From contig NW_022985176.1 of NCBI RefSeq assembly GCF_010093535.1, forward strand, positions 1,080,360 to 1,144,359: a DNA stretch of 64,000 nucleotides, in the 5' to 3' direction. This DNA comes from Lindgomyces ingoldianus (Eukaryota > Ascomycota > Dothideomycetes > Pleosporales > Lindgomycetaceae). This document shows, piece after piece, positions 22,228-33,724 of this stretch. The position numbers and the translations under genes are program-made. Numbering within the stretch: position 1 is the stretch's first letter; every line of letters begins with the position of its first letter. Under the pieces are notes generated by a model. It worked only from the letters and a program-made list of their open reading frames with translations, searched no databases and was not told the origin of the DNA.

Positions 22228-25200
22228 ATGGCCGACTACGATGACTACGATGACGAATACTATGAAGAGGACGATAGTTTGATTACGGCGGAGGATTGCT
22301 GGGCAGTCATCACCTCGTTTTTCGACACCAAAGGTCTTGTCTCACAGCAGCTCGACTCTTACGATGAGTTCACGCGGAATACTATCCAGGATATTGTTAG
22401 AGAGAATGGGCACGTAATTCTCGAGCAGAATACGCCCTACAACCCAGAAGAGGAAGAGAATCCAATCGTCAAGAGGCGCTATGAGATTACCTTCGGTCGA
22501 GTCTATCTGGCTCGGCCCACCCACACCGAAGGCGACGGAACCACACAACAGCTATTTCCTCACGAGGCGCGACTGCGCAATCTCACATACTCCGGCGCCA
22601 TGATGGCTGACATCGACAATCGGATAATGGTCGCCCGAGAAGCGCCTGTCAGCGCCGAGGGAGATGTGGATATGGAAGGCAATACCGGGGGAGCTACGCG
22701 TATCGAGTGGACACGTGAAGATGAGCCCCAAATTCTCCAGCCCGGTGAAGAGGCTAGGGTTTTTATTGGAAAACTCCCGGTTATGCTCCGGTCTGAGCTC
22801 TGTCATCTGCGCTCTCAGACCGACGAGGCGCTCTTTGGCCTTAACGAGTGCCCTTATGACCAGGGCGGATACTTTGTCATCAACGGTAGCGAGAAAGTCC
22901 TGATCGCCCAGGAGCGAAGCGCTGCCAATATCGTGCAGGTGTTCCGAAAGAAACAGGGACCCATTCCATGGACCGCCGAAATTCGTAGTGCTGTCGAGAA
23001 AGGAACTCGTCTTATCTCCTCCTTCAACATCAAGTGGGCCGAAAACTCGCTTGTCTTGAAGCGCACACCTGGTCCCTTCGCTTACGCCATGCTTCCATAT
23101 ATCAAGGCAGATGTCCCTATGTCGGTTGTCTTCCGCGCCCTTGGCATCGTCTCTGATGAGGATATTCTGAACCACATTGTGTACGATAGGAACGATACTC
23201 AGATGCTCGAACTACTGAAGCCGAGTATTGAAGAGGGTGCCATGATCCAAGATCGTGAAAACGCGTTGGACTGGATTGCCAAACGAGGTAACACGACAGG
23301 GACAAAAGACAGGCGTCTCAAGTTTGCAAGAGATATTATGCAGCGTGAGTTCCTGCCACACATTTCTCAAAAGGAGGGGCAAGACACCAGGAAGGCTTTC
23401 TTCTTTGGCTACATGATCCACCGTCTCCTACAGTGCGTGCTCGGCCGCCGAGACGAAGATGACCGTGATCATTTCGGCAAGAAGCGTTTGGATCTCGCTG
23501 GGCCTTTAATCGCGAACTTGTTCCGAGTTCTATTCCTCAAGCTTACTAAAGACGTCTACAAATACCTCCAGAAGTGCGTGGAGAACAACCAGGACTTCAA
23601 CGTCCAGATGGCGGTAAAGGCTAGCGTCATAACCAATGGTCTCAAGTACTCGCTCGCGACTGGAAACTGGGGTGATCAGAAGAAGGCTGCTTCGGCTAAG
23701 GCTGGTGTCTCGCAGGTGTTGAATCGGTATACGTACGCGTCGACATTGTCGCATCTTCGTCGAACCAACACTCCTGTCGGTCGTGATGGCAAGCTTGCCA
23801 AACCGCGCCAGCTGCACAACACTCATTGGGGCTTGGTGTGTCCTGCCGAAACTCCAGAAGGACAGGCTTGTGGCTTAGTCAAGAATCTCTCGCTGATGTG
23901 CTACGTAAGTGTTGGTAGCGAGAGCACACCCATCACAGATTTCATGAGCCAGCGGAACATGGAACTACTGGAAGAGTACGATCCTGTCCAGAACCCCGCC
24001 GCTACTAAAGTGTTCGTCAACGGTGTCTGGGTTGGTGTGCACTCGCAGCCATCACAGCTCGTCTCGGTCGTGCAGGAGCTCCGCCGGAATGGAACATTGT
24101 CCTACGAGATGAGTCTCATTCGCGATATCCGAGATCGAGAATTCAAGATCTTCACAGATGCCGGCCGAGTCATGCGGCCGTTGTTTGTCGTTGAGACAGA
24201 CTATAAGAAACCTAATCGTGGAAGTCTAATACTAGACAAGGCGAAAATTCAGAAGCTTCTCAAGGACAAAGAAATCGACACTTCCGGGTACAGCGATGAG
24301 GAGGCCGCACAAATGAAGTACGGCTGGAGAGGTCTCATCCACGATGGTGTCGTCGAATACCTTGACGCCGAAGAGGAAGAATCTGCCATGATCATTATGA
24401 CCCCCGAAGATCTGGAAGACCACCAGAACCTCATGTCTGGTAACCCTACGTCTGAAGACACCACGACCGATCACCACAAGCGTATCAAGCCTAAGCCCAA
24501 TCCTTCAGTGAAGACTTATACGCATTGCGAGATTCATCCCAGTATGATCCTTGGTATCTGCGCTAGCATCATCCCCTTCCCCGATCATAATCAGTCTCCT
24601 CGTAATACATACCAATCTGCTATGGGTAAACAAGCCATGGGCGTTGCGCTTACCAATTACGCTCTCCGAATGGAAACCATGATGAACGTCCTATACTACC
24701 CTCAGAAGCCGCTGGCTACTACTCGATCTATGGAATATCTCAAATTCCGTGAGCTTCCTGCCGGGCAAAATGCTATCGTGGCTATTGCTTGTTACTCTGG
24801 GTACAATCAGGAAGATTCCGTCATCATGAATCAAAGCAGCATTGATCGAGGTCTCTTCAGGAGTTTATTCTACCGCGCGTACACGGAACAAGAGAAACGG
24901 ATCGGAGTCAATGTTTTGGAACAGTTCGAGAAACCGACACGGGCTGACACGCTGAGGCTGAAGGGCGGTACCTACGACAAGCTCGACGATGATGGTGTCG
25001 TTGCTCCCGGTGTCCGTGTGTCTGGGGACGATATAATCATCGGAAAGACGGCTCCCATCCCAACAGACGCAAAGGAACTCGGTCAGAAGACCGCAATGCA
25101 TACAAAGCGTGATGTCTCAACTCCGCTCAGGAGTACTGAGAATGGTATCGTCGATCAAGTCCTTTTCACAACGAACACAGAAGGTCTCCGCTTTGTCAAA

Positions 25201-26098
25201 GTCCGCACTCGAACGACGAAGGTCCCCCAAATCGGCGACAAATTCGCCTCTCGTCACGGCCAGAAAGGTACTATCGGTATCACATACAAGCAAGAAGACA
25301 TGCCTTTCACCCGTGAAGGTCTAACACCCGATCTTATCATTAACCCGCACGCCATTCCATCCCGTATGACTATTGCTCATTTAGTCGAGTGCTTACTCTC
25401 CAAAGTCGGGTCCCTTCGCGGCTGCGAAGGTGATGCAACCCCATTCACCGACGTCACTGTCGAGGGTGTCTCCAAGCTCCTCCGCGAACACGGCTACCAA
25501 TCCCGTGGCTTTGAGGTTATGTACAACGGGCACACTGGCAAGAAACTCCGCGCACAAATCTTCCTAGGACCAACATATTATCAGCGCCTTAGGCATATGG
25601 TGGATGACAAGATTCACGCCCGTGCACGAGGCCCGTTACAGATTCTGACAAGACAGCCGGTTGAGGGTAGGGCAAGAGATGGTGGTCTGCGTTTCGGAGA
25701 GATGGAGCGCGATTGTATGATTGCGCACGGTGCGGCTGCTTTCCTCAAGGAGAGGCTATTCGAAGTCAGTGATGCGTATACGGTACATGTGTGCGATATT
25801 TGCGGGTTGATGAGTCCGATTGCGTAAGTGATCTAACACTCCCACTGCAGACTTCAGATACAGTACTAATTTAAGAGCAGGCAAATCCGGAAGGGCCAGT
25901 ACGAGTGCAGGCCGTGTCACAACAAGACCAAAATCTCTCAAATACAGATCCCGTACGCCGCCAAGCTGCTTTTCCAAGAGCTGATGAGTATGAATATTGC
26001 GTCGCGTATGTTCACTACAAGGACTGGGATTAGGTAAGATCGTTGCTTCGTCCACCTTTCGACCCTAGCTAATCAGTGACAATAGCGTGAGAGATTAA
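22228..26098 (+). CDS. RPB2: DNA-directed RNA polymerase II second-largest subunit
   Basis: Joined from 22228-25823, 25881-26033 and 26086-26098 (1,253 aa). This subunit forms one side of the polymerase II cleft and part of the active centre that makes mRNA in the nucleus. The sequence is full length and highly conserved: acidic N terminus ([14 protein letters not shown]), lobe and protrusion, the fork region around [18 protein letters not shown], and the hybrid-binding part with [14 protein letters not shown] and [11 protein letters not shown]. The C-terminal clamp zinc site is formed by C1189/C1192 and C1208/C1211, split by intron 1. Intron 2 (GTAAGA...AATAG, 52 nt) is less certain: without it the protein ends TRTGIR at 26,037, while splicing gives TRTGISVRD. 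The start is the only Met in a family-typical position. Confidence 0.97.
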
Positions 26099-26431
26099 AA
26101 CCACAACCCCAACTCCCTTTAGCAGACTCCTCGCCAACAATGCTCTAAAGAAAAGGAAAAAGAAAAGCAATGTTTGAGGTATCTTACCACATATATCCCT
26201 AAAACCAAAAGAACCAACCATACACCTCCCAAATCTTAATGGTTTCCACCCAAAGCAGCCTCTTTTCTAAATCTTCCACTAATATCCCTCTTTTCTCTGG
26301 CAGTCGGGATCTATACATTACAGGCCTAACTTCAATGAGGCTCCCTCTACAAGCATTCGTATGCGACGTGCTACACATGGGGTTTGCTTAGAAGGAAGCC
26401 TTGCAAATAGAGACTTCCGACGGAGTTGGCC
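26099..26431. other. Short tail-to-tail intergenic region
   Basis: It lies between the 3' ends of RPB2 (+) and the next gene (-), so it should contain both polyadenylation regions. A/C-rich stretches are present, but no gene is visible. Confidence 0.6.
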
Positions 26432-26959
26432 TTACATCTGACACACAGAGTCCTGGTCGACATCTTCGGAGGCGAGAGGGGAAGCTAGCTTGTCTCGTGA
26501 GGAGAGCGAGACTCTTGATGATGGGTGATGAGATTCGTTCCTTTTGACTCTGCCAGTGCTTTTACTTTGGCTTTGCGCTGCAGTGCTCTCTCTTATCATC
26601 CGTTTCTTTCTCTCTTCAATTGGCTGACAGCTTCTTGCATTTCTTGGCGTTAGAGTCCCTAAGGGAGGACTATATGTCATAATCAGATTGAGGAACGGAT
26701 CAGAAGGAGAGCATAAAGGAATTGCGGGCCCCTCCAGAACTGAGGTACTTTGGTCAAAATTCGGGGATTTCGCAGAATTGGCTGCACTAGACCTGGAGCT
26801 AGCCGATTGGCTGGCCTTGATATGCGAAACTGGATACGGATTATGTGCGAACGTATTTAAGCTTTTTTGTATATTACGTCTTGCACGAGAGATAGAGATT
26901 GAATGAATACCTCTTGAAGATTCATGGGATGAGATGTGTTGACTGGTTAACTGGCTCAA
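26432..26959 (-). CDS. Hypothetical Ser-rich protein (175 aa)
   Basis: A single open frame of 176 codons that I do not recognise. It is rich in Ser, Arg, Asn and Gln and predicted to be largely disordered. One part looks constrained, a hydrophobic patch followed by a TP motif and basic residues (DPFLNLIMTYSPP, TLTPRNARS, EERKKRM). Such a pattern would suit a phosphorylated regulatory or nuclear protein, but that is inference. No signal peptide or membrane segment is present. It could be a lineage-restricted gene or a chance frame. The opposite strand over the same DNA offers only a 72-codon frame. Confidence 0.45.
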   Translation of the reverse strand: MSQLTSQHISSHESSRGIHSISISRARRNIQKSLNTFAHNPYPVSHIKASQSASSRSSAANSAKSPNFDQSTSVLEGPAIPLCSPSDPFLNLIMTYSPPLGTLTPRNARSCQPIEERKKRMIRESTAAQSQSKSTGRVKRNESHHPSSRVSLSSRDKLASPLASEDVDQDSVCQM

Positions 26960-27364
26960 GACGGGACGAAAGAAGAGTTTAAGCGGTTAAAGTTCAAGTG
27001 CGATTAAGGTTTTCACTAAAGTTGATCTTAAGCGGTTGGGCAGGGAAGGCGTAGGAAGTAAGGGATGAAACACGTGGGATGAGAGAAAATTGGTATTCGT
27101 GTAACCGCGGGCGTCATTGAGGTATTGTCGTCGAAGGTGGCCCTTCCAAGGCGGTAGGGAACGCCTGGCTATCCTGACTCCCTTTCCCCTGATTCAGAAG
27201 TGAGTATTGGTACAAGTGGAATCAGTCCGATATTAATCCCTCTTATTGCACGGAATGACCAAAAGAAGGAGGGAACCCCGACGCCGAGATGACCTATCCG
27301 GAGTCCAATTCGAGTACACGTGGAGGGATAGAAAATGTGAGGGTGAAAGATGGCCTTCAGATCA
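26960..27364. other. Intergenic region between two minus-strand genes
   Basis: It should contain the 3' end of the Cyp6 gene and the promoter of the hypothetical gene at 26,432-26,959. Open frames reach into it from the RS-rich end of Cyp6 in the wrong frames and are shadows of that repeat-like coding sequence. Confidence 0.5.
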
Positions 27365-28973
27365 TCAATCTCGACGTCTACGATCTGATCCCCGATGCTC
27401 CTGACGATATCGATCTCGACTCGTATCTCGTCGGTTACAGTCATCTCGATACCGATCCCTGCTCCGGTTACGCTCCCTACGAGGCTGTTCGTACCGTCCA
27501 TCGCTATGACGATCCCGTCTCTCCCGTCTCGGGCTCTGACTACGGTCTCGTCGCCAACGGTCATCGTGGTAGGACGTCTCCCTCTCCCTTCGCTCACGCG
27601 GCCTGCGTCGGTCCTCGCTCCCAGAAGGCACGGGCTTTTTGGAACCGTTTCCAAAATTGTCTTCGAATTTCTTGCTCTCCAACTCTCGCTTCTTGGCGGC
27701 TTCAGGGTCCTGGATGAAGCCATATCCGTCGCGGTCGCGCTCCCGACCGGCTTCGCCGCGGTATTGTCGCCTCCTTTCGAGGTTCTCGATACCGCCGAAG
27801 CCGCCGCGCTTGCGCTTTGAGTTGGTGGCATCGCGCCATGTGTCGGCGAGCCTTGAGACACTCTGCGAGAAGTCGACATGAATGCGGTGGTCGTCAATCA
27901 GCACTCCTTCCATCTTGAGGTATGCCTGTTCGCAGTCCTTCTGGTTCTGAAACTCGATGAAGGCATACTGGAGGCTATCCCCGGTGCGTTTGTCCCGAAT
28001 GACTTCGCAGCTCATGATCTTGCCGAAACGTGAGAAGATGAGTTCAAGGTCCTCGTCTTGTGTCACGGGATTAAGTTTGCAGACGAAAAGCACGTTCTCT
28101 GGTGGTGCGACTTCGGCAAACGGTAGATCGCCCACCATCTCAAGTGTGAGAGCCTGCGCGCGTGCTTCCCGCTCGCGGCGAATGCGCTCAAGTGCCTCTG
28201 GGTCATTCTCCTCTTCAAGGCTCTCATCGTAGCCGATGCGCACAGTGGCAAGTTGAGCTTGTGAAGGCACCGGGCTGCTTGGCGGCTCTGTGAGGCCTTC
28301 AGGGTCGTCATAAGGATCATCGAGTACAACCGTGTGTAGGATGCGAATGTCCTTGAGTGGACGTCCATCATCGTCGATGAATGCAGTGTTGATCTTCTCC
28401 AACACATCGAACCCTTCGACAACCAAACCAAATACCGCAGCTTTGCCATTAAGATACTCTACATTTTGCGCGAGTGTCACGAGGAACTGGCTCCCTGCCA
28501 AACGGTTGTCTGGATCATCAGGAGACGGCGCAGTGGCCATGCTGACGGTGCCCATGTCTGCATGCTTCAGTTTGGGGCGAAACTCAGGCCGGAATGTTTT
28601 CTTCGCAGTTTGCTTGGAAAGCACGCCCCAAATGGAGGAACCGCCATCGCTATCCTTGGAGCCTGGACCGATAGGGTCACCAGTCTGGAAGGAGCGATTT
28701 GGCTGGATGCTATGGAAGGGCGAGAAGTTGTAGTACTTGATCTTGCATAGCTTGAGGAAGCTGTGGGTGATGCCAGGGTGTCAGTCTGCTTTGTGCTCAG
28801 CTTTGTCGAGAGACAGCGGGAATACGCATGGCCATGCGCCGGAGGGTGAACAAGTGAACGAGATACGGGGCAAGAAATGGGGGGCTCGCTTACTTCTCGC
28901 AGCACTTTGGCGCCTCATCGACCAGCAGGTCGATAGTGATGTCGCCCACTGACGTCTCAAGGAGCACAGACAT
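27365..28973 (-). CDS. CYP6: Cyclophilin-type peptidyl-prolyl isomerase with RRM (Cyp6/PPIL4)
   Basis: Joined from 28973-28894 and 28760-27365 (491 aa), with one 133-nt intron joining KCCE to [13 protein letters not shown]. Residues 1 to about 165 form the cyclophilin domain (start [16 protein letters not shown]; later [10 protein letters not shown]). An RRM follows with RNP2 LFVCKL and RNP1 YAFIEF. The tail is rich in Arg, Asp and Ser, as in splicing-associated proteins. PPIL4-type proteins act in the nucleus near spliceosomes and transcription. The cyclophilin active site is divergent ([15 protein letters not shown] where canonical enzymes have the RF.DENF region), so catalytic activity may be low, as known for this subgroup. 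The start at MSV is chosen because cyclophilin homology begins there; the upstream Met at 29,078 adds unrelated residues. Confidence 0.93.
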
Positions 28974-31959
28974 AGTCGGGGCGTGCGTTGTGTTTTGCGT
29001 GTCAGCGTGCCGTTTGGTGTTTGTTGAAAGTTGTGAGAGCTTCGAGAGTCTGAGCTTGGACCATGTCGGCGAAACCATTTTCCGATACTAGCCCCAAGCC
29101 ACACGCTTCGTGCTACGTTCAGGTACGTACCACTCTTCACGGCTTGTTCAAGGTCTTGCAAAAGCGCCGTCCCCTATGTCAATGTTCCGAGGGAACGTTC
29201 TCCAGCGTCTCTGTATCCTGCAAACTCAGGAACGCGCCTGTCGGCCTTGCAAGCAGTCTACACTCGCTCGCTCACAAAAAGACCCATCTCCAACAACAAC
29301 ATCCATTCAAAGCATGCGGCATGGCAGGGGATTTGTTGTCAGACGGGCGGGCCATTGGCGGTGACCTAGCTGTCGTCGCGGTCTGGTCTCCTCACTGCAC
29401 GACGGGAAGGTGCTGAATCCAGCATGCACACAACGGAACAGGCCAGGACGATCCGTGCCCCGAACCCTGAAAAATGCCCACCTTTGCAGTTACTTCGCAG
29501 ATCGGAGAAATGGCTTTGGTGGCAGTTCACTAGACCTTCCACCTGCTTCGGGTCTCAGCCTTGGGGCGCTGCTTCACGACCTCTTTCCATTTTTGGAACG
29601 CCTCCTGGGTCCTCGCTCCTCACTCTAGTCAATTATGCGCTCGACACGTCTGATATATACCAGAAGCTATGGATCATCTATACATCCTGGATTGAACCTC
29701 TGACTTCAGCCCGACTACCTGAGCTGTCGCTCTGAGACCTCACACTGCATCATACGTCAACAATGGCAGTCCCGCCTGCATGGTTCCACTGTTCTGCATG
29801 CGGGCCTCTGGCGCGATTTGGCTCGCTCCATGACAACCGAAATCCTCTCTCCAACCCTCCTCTGCCCGTGTTCTCCTTTCCCGGCTATTTCCCCGACCAA
29901 TTCCACTCGTCATCATGGCCCTACGCGGTCTGCTACCAGGCTATAGCCACCTTCCTGTGGAAAAATCGCTAGCTAACGAGCGCAAAAACGTTGCTCGGGG
30001 AAACCAGGAATGCCGTCTTTCGTATATACTGCAAAATTGACAGGCATGGAACCAGTGAAACATCTTCGTTAAGGGGCCAGAACCGAAAAGTTTGCTACGT
30101 TGTGGTCCTCGACTCTTGGCGTTTAGGCCGCGATTGGTGGATGTCGTCAACGCGGATTCCCTTCATGCACACGTCTGCACCTCAGAATCTGTAGGCTGTA
30201 GGAAAAGATGGTAGCTCCCTCCACAGTCAGGTTGGCAGTGTTACACACAGTAGCGACCCCTCAAGCCAACGACTGGATGGGTCCGCTCCCGAGTGACGCA
30301 CTGCATTGTTTGTTCTCATCGGCACAGATGCTGTCTCGTTCCCCACGCAATCTCTCCTAGAGATTTGGGGTGCAGGTGACGTCTGATACCCTGTCTTCTG
30401 ACAGGAAAGGATGAAGCCCCACCATCTGGCAGTTTTGATGAGATCTTTGCGATCCTGATCAAGTTTGGGTGCCGTCGGAAGACTGATGTTCCCCTTTCCC
30501 CGTATATTGGCCCGTTACTTATGATCCTTGATGCTAGGGGGTGCAGAAGCGGCCATGCACGTCGGGACGCAATGCAGGGCTTTGATCAACCAGTCCTCTT
30601 CGCATCTCCACCCCCACTCAAGCGGACGCAGCAAAGACTTTGTGCAGTACGTCCCTGCTGGGATGCAATTGCGTATTGTGGTTCCAGCCCCAGGCTGCCC
30701 GGCCAAAGCCCCAGCCCAGGTGAGCGGTCATGGCGTGCAGGCAGGTGTTTCACCCTTCTGGAACTGCTCAAGCTGACGTCTGTTCCAGTACTTCCCAAAC
30801 AAGCGCTGAGTCTCACGAGGTGGCCGTCCCTTGACAAATGTCCTCTCAGCAGCCCATCATCAAACCGCTGCAGACTCATTCTTCAGCGAATCTCTATATC
30901 TAATTAACAGACCACCTCCCAGTAAAATATTAAGGCGTTGATTCTCTTCGGCGCATCACCGCTTTTCCTCAGCCCTCTGTACTCTGGCACCCCTTCATAA
31001 CCGGAATGTCAAATTGACTTACAGAAGAGTATGCATACTTATGGCGTGCGATTCCGCCTCCCGCTTCCCCGCTGGTGGCACTGGCCAAGCAAACAGGCAG
31101 AACTAACAGTTACCTTGGGGTCGTGAATTGAGGGGAAGTTCGCTGTCGACGAATGTTTCCTCCATCATTCCGTTTGCGCTTTCTCCGGCTCTGTTCTGAG
31201 CCTCACTTATTCCTAGACACAGCCATCCAGAAAAGCGAGCTGTCATCTATGCATTTACTGATCTAGCTGCTCCTAAGTTTGAGCATCATCCAGCCCTGGC
31301 ACTCCGGCCGTATTCGCCCCATCTTTGGAAGGGCAGCATCACCAATCTTCTCTCATCCTGTGTCATGTAGCACCAGTGCATCTAGGCATCCTAGTCACAT
31401 TGTTTGACTTGCTAAAGACTTGCTTGTGGCGCCGGGATCCCGCAGTTGCGTTGCGTCCCTCTACCTTCTTGGGCCATGCACGAAATAGGTGAAGTGTGTG
31501 CGTGTGAAAAGAAAACCACCTCCAAAGAAACCTCATTAGGAGACTTAGGAGCTGCCCCGTTCAAATTAAGCTATCGCTTTCTAGCCCTCAATACAGCCGC
31601 CGCCACGTTTTTTCTTGACAAACAGGATTCCATTGAGCGTGGGCGTGAATGCCAATCTTCGCATCTCTTCTCGGCTATAAACCTTGCAGCCCCAAATCGA
31701 TGATTTATCGATCCTGTCTCCTTACCACAATATCCTTCCCAAGAAGTATCTTGCTGGGAAGCCTGCCAGCCACTGGCCGACAAAAATCCTATCCCTGAAG
31801 TCAATCACTTTCAAGCGTCGAATCGGAGCTTTTCTTTTCCCTTCTTCCTGGCTCGGCACACTTTCTGCGCATTGTACCTGCAGCCCGTAGTGCGTCCCTC
31901 CTTGTCTTTACTTTCTTACGAGAATGAATATCTAAGACTGTACACAGATACAACGTATC
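28974..31959. other. 3-kb intergenic region before the Zn2Cys6 regulator
   Basis: The stretch holds only scattered short open frames on both strands without recognisable domains or splice-linked continuity. The first few hundred bases must include the Cyp6 promoter. The last part (about 31,690-31,959) is CT-rich and probably the promoter and leader of the transcription factor gene. Long upstream regions with short upstream frames are common for fungal regulators. A non-coding RNA cannot be excluded. Confidence 0.5.
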
Positions 31960-33724
31960 ATGGAATACGAACCTCACCGTTATTCCCACGGTCCCTCGCT
32001 CGGCATTCATACCATTCAGCCTTCAACACACTACTACCTTCACGCACGCAATGCACCGCTCGCTATGTCTCACGCGTCAAGGGTAGATCCCCGGGGCTTG
32101 GGAGGTCCTATCGGTGGACAGCGAAGCCGTGGAAACATGGGCCTTGACGAAGGAACAACCGAGTCAGGCCAGACGAGGCGCCGAATCGCTGTAGCGGTGA
32201 GTAGACATTTCTCCTCGTCTCATGGCTCTTTCAGGTTCGCAAATCGGGCCTCGTTATCGTGTCCTAGCCGGCAACGGAATCTAACTGACCATCACTCTAG
32301 TGCGCTCGCTGTAGGAAACGGAAGATTCGGTGCAGCGGCGACCCCGGAAATGGCACTGGGTGCCAAAATTGCAGATCGTCTGGTATTGATCTTAATCAAT
32401 GCCAATTCCATCGAGTGAGTATGCATCCGCCGTTCGTGCTCATATTTGCTAATTTTGGCTTCAGGTAGGATCGCAAAATGCAGCGGATGTCATCACCAAT
32501 CTGAATGTGGCACAAGGCCTTGCTAGTATGGCGAATTCAAATAATATGATTCCCATCTACAACGCTGTTTCAAGTGCTATTTACCCACGGGCTTTACCCG
32601 CCGGTCACTACCCTCATATCAACACAAAATCTGTGTTTCCACAGGCCTGGACTATACCATACCCTGAAGAGACATCCCCGGTGGAAGCGTACGGCTTGGA
32701 CTCTTCAAATGCATATCTGCCAAATCAAAATACTGTACCTAATCTCTATGGGGACAGCTACCGATGGAATCATGCCAATCAGAAGGTACTGTATAGTGGG
32801 TCCAATCCCTATCTGGAACAGGAGGCTTCTGTGCATTCCTCATACACACCAGCTTGTCTCCCCTATCCGTCAGCTTCCAACATACGGGCTACAGTGAAGA
32901 CTGAATCCCTATCGCCCCTTAGCATGACCTCCCTGCAGTCTACGCTTCCGATTACTCTTCCAGAGAGACCACACCCTCGACAGGTACAGATTTCGGAGTC
33001 TGCTGCCCCACAACGACAATTGCCAATGCCCCAACCAAATCCAGCATCAACTTCGAGGAATGCAGTGGACCAGTTACAGGACCAAAGGCTGAGGCCGGCG
33101 CCAGTAGTAAATGGATCTTCACATAGCGCCACCGGAGCGTACACACCAAAAGCATCAATGGTATGGAATGTGGATGGAGCCAGATCTGATGTTCAAGGTG
33201 CCGCCTCCGGGGAGACGACATCTACTGAGCTCAGTGAGCAGTTAAGTCCGCCAAAAGACTACACATCTTCGGCAAGCGCAGCGGAAGGTGCGATGGGTTA
33301 TGTGCCTGTCACAACTTCTGTTCACAACGAGACTTCTTCCGCTACAAGTACTCCGCAACAACAAATCAGTTTCAGCGCCGCACCGCTCTTCGAATCGATG
33401 GTTGCACCTACGCCAAGCGCTACGTATTCGAATTTCCGCAACTACACTCTCCCCACTTCGTCATCCACCGATGCTCTTGCCATGTTAGCACGCCAGCCGT
33501 CACAGACGAGTTTCTATAGCTTCAGTACCGACAACGATGCGAAGAGAAATTCACTCAGCGATGCCTCAAGCGAGGCTACGCTAGTAAGTGGCCAGCGCTA
33601 TGCACCCCTCGGCCTTCCTCAACCGCAGAATGCGGGTAATATGAACGGCTTACGGCGCAATTCCTTCGAAACCCGAGTGCCTATTCACCATGTCTCGATG
33701 TCGAATCTCAATCGTAGTTATTAA
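31960..33724 (+). CDS. Zn(II)2Cys6 fungal transcription factor
   Basis: Joined from 31960-32196, 32301-32414 and 32465-33724 (536 aa). Residues 80-117, exactly exon 2, are a binuclear zinc cluster with six Cys spaced C-x2-C-x6-C-x9-C-x2-C-x9-C (ACARCRKRKIRCSGDP). It is preceded by the basic stretch TRRRIAVA and binds DNA in the nucleus. The remaining 420 residues are rich in Ser, Thr, Pro, Gln and Asn, resembling a disordered activation region. I see no fungal-specific middle homology domain, which most full-length Gal4-type proteins have. All three exon junctions keep frame and remove stops. Target genes are unknown and neighbours give no hint. An isolated frame beginning at 32,507 is only the 3' exon. 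Confidence 0.9.

Noticed and set aside
27169..27897. 242-codon minus frame overlapping Cyp6
   Set aside because: Other-phase reading of the Arg/Ser/Asp-rich Cyp6 tail.
32507..33724. Stand-alone gene beginning at 32,507
   Set aside because: It is the third exon of the Zn2Cys6 factor, and the position is a GTG codon, not ATG.
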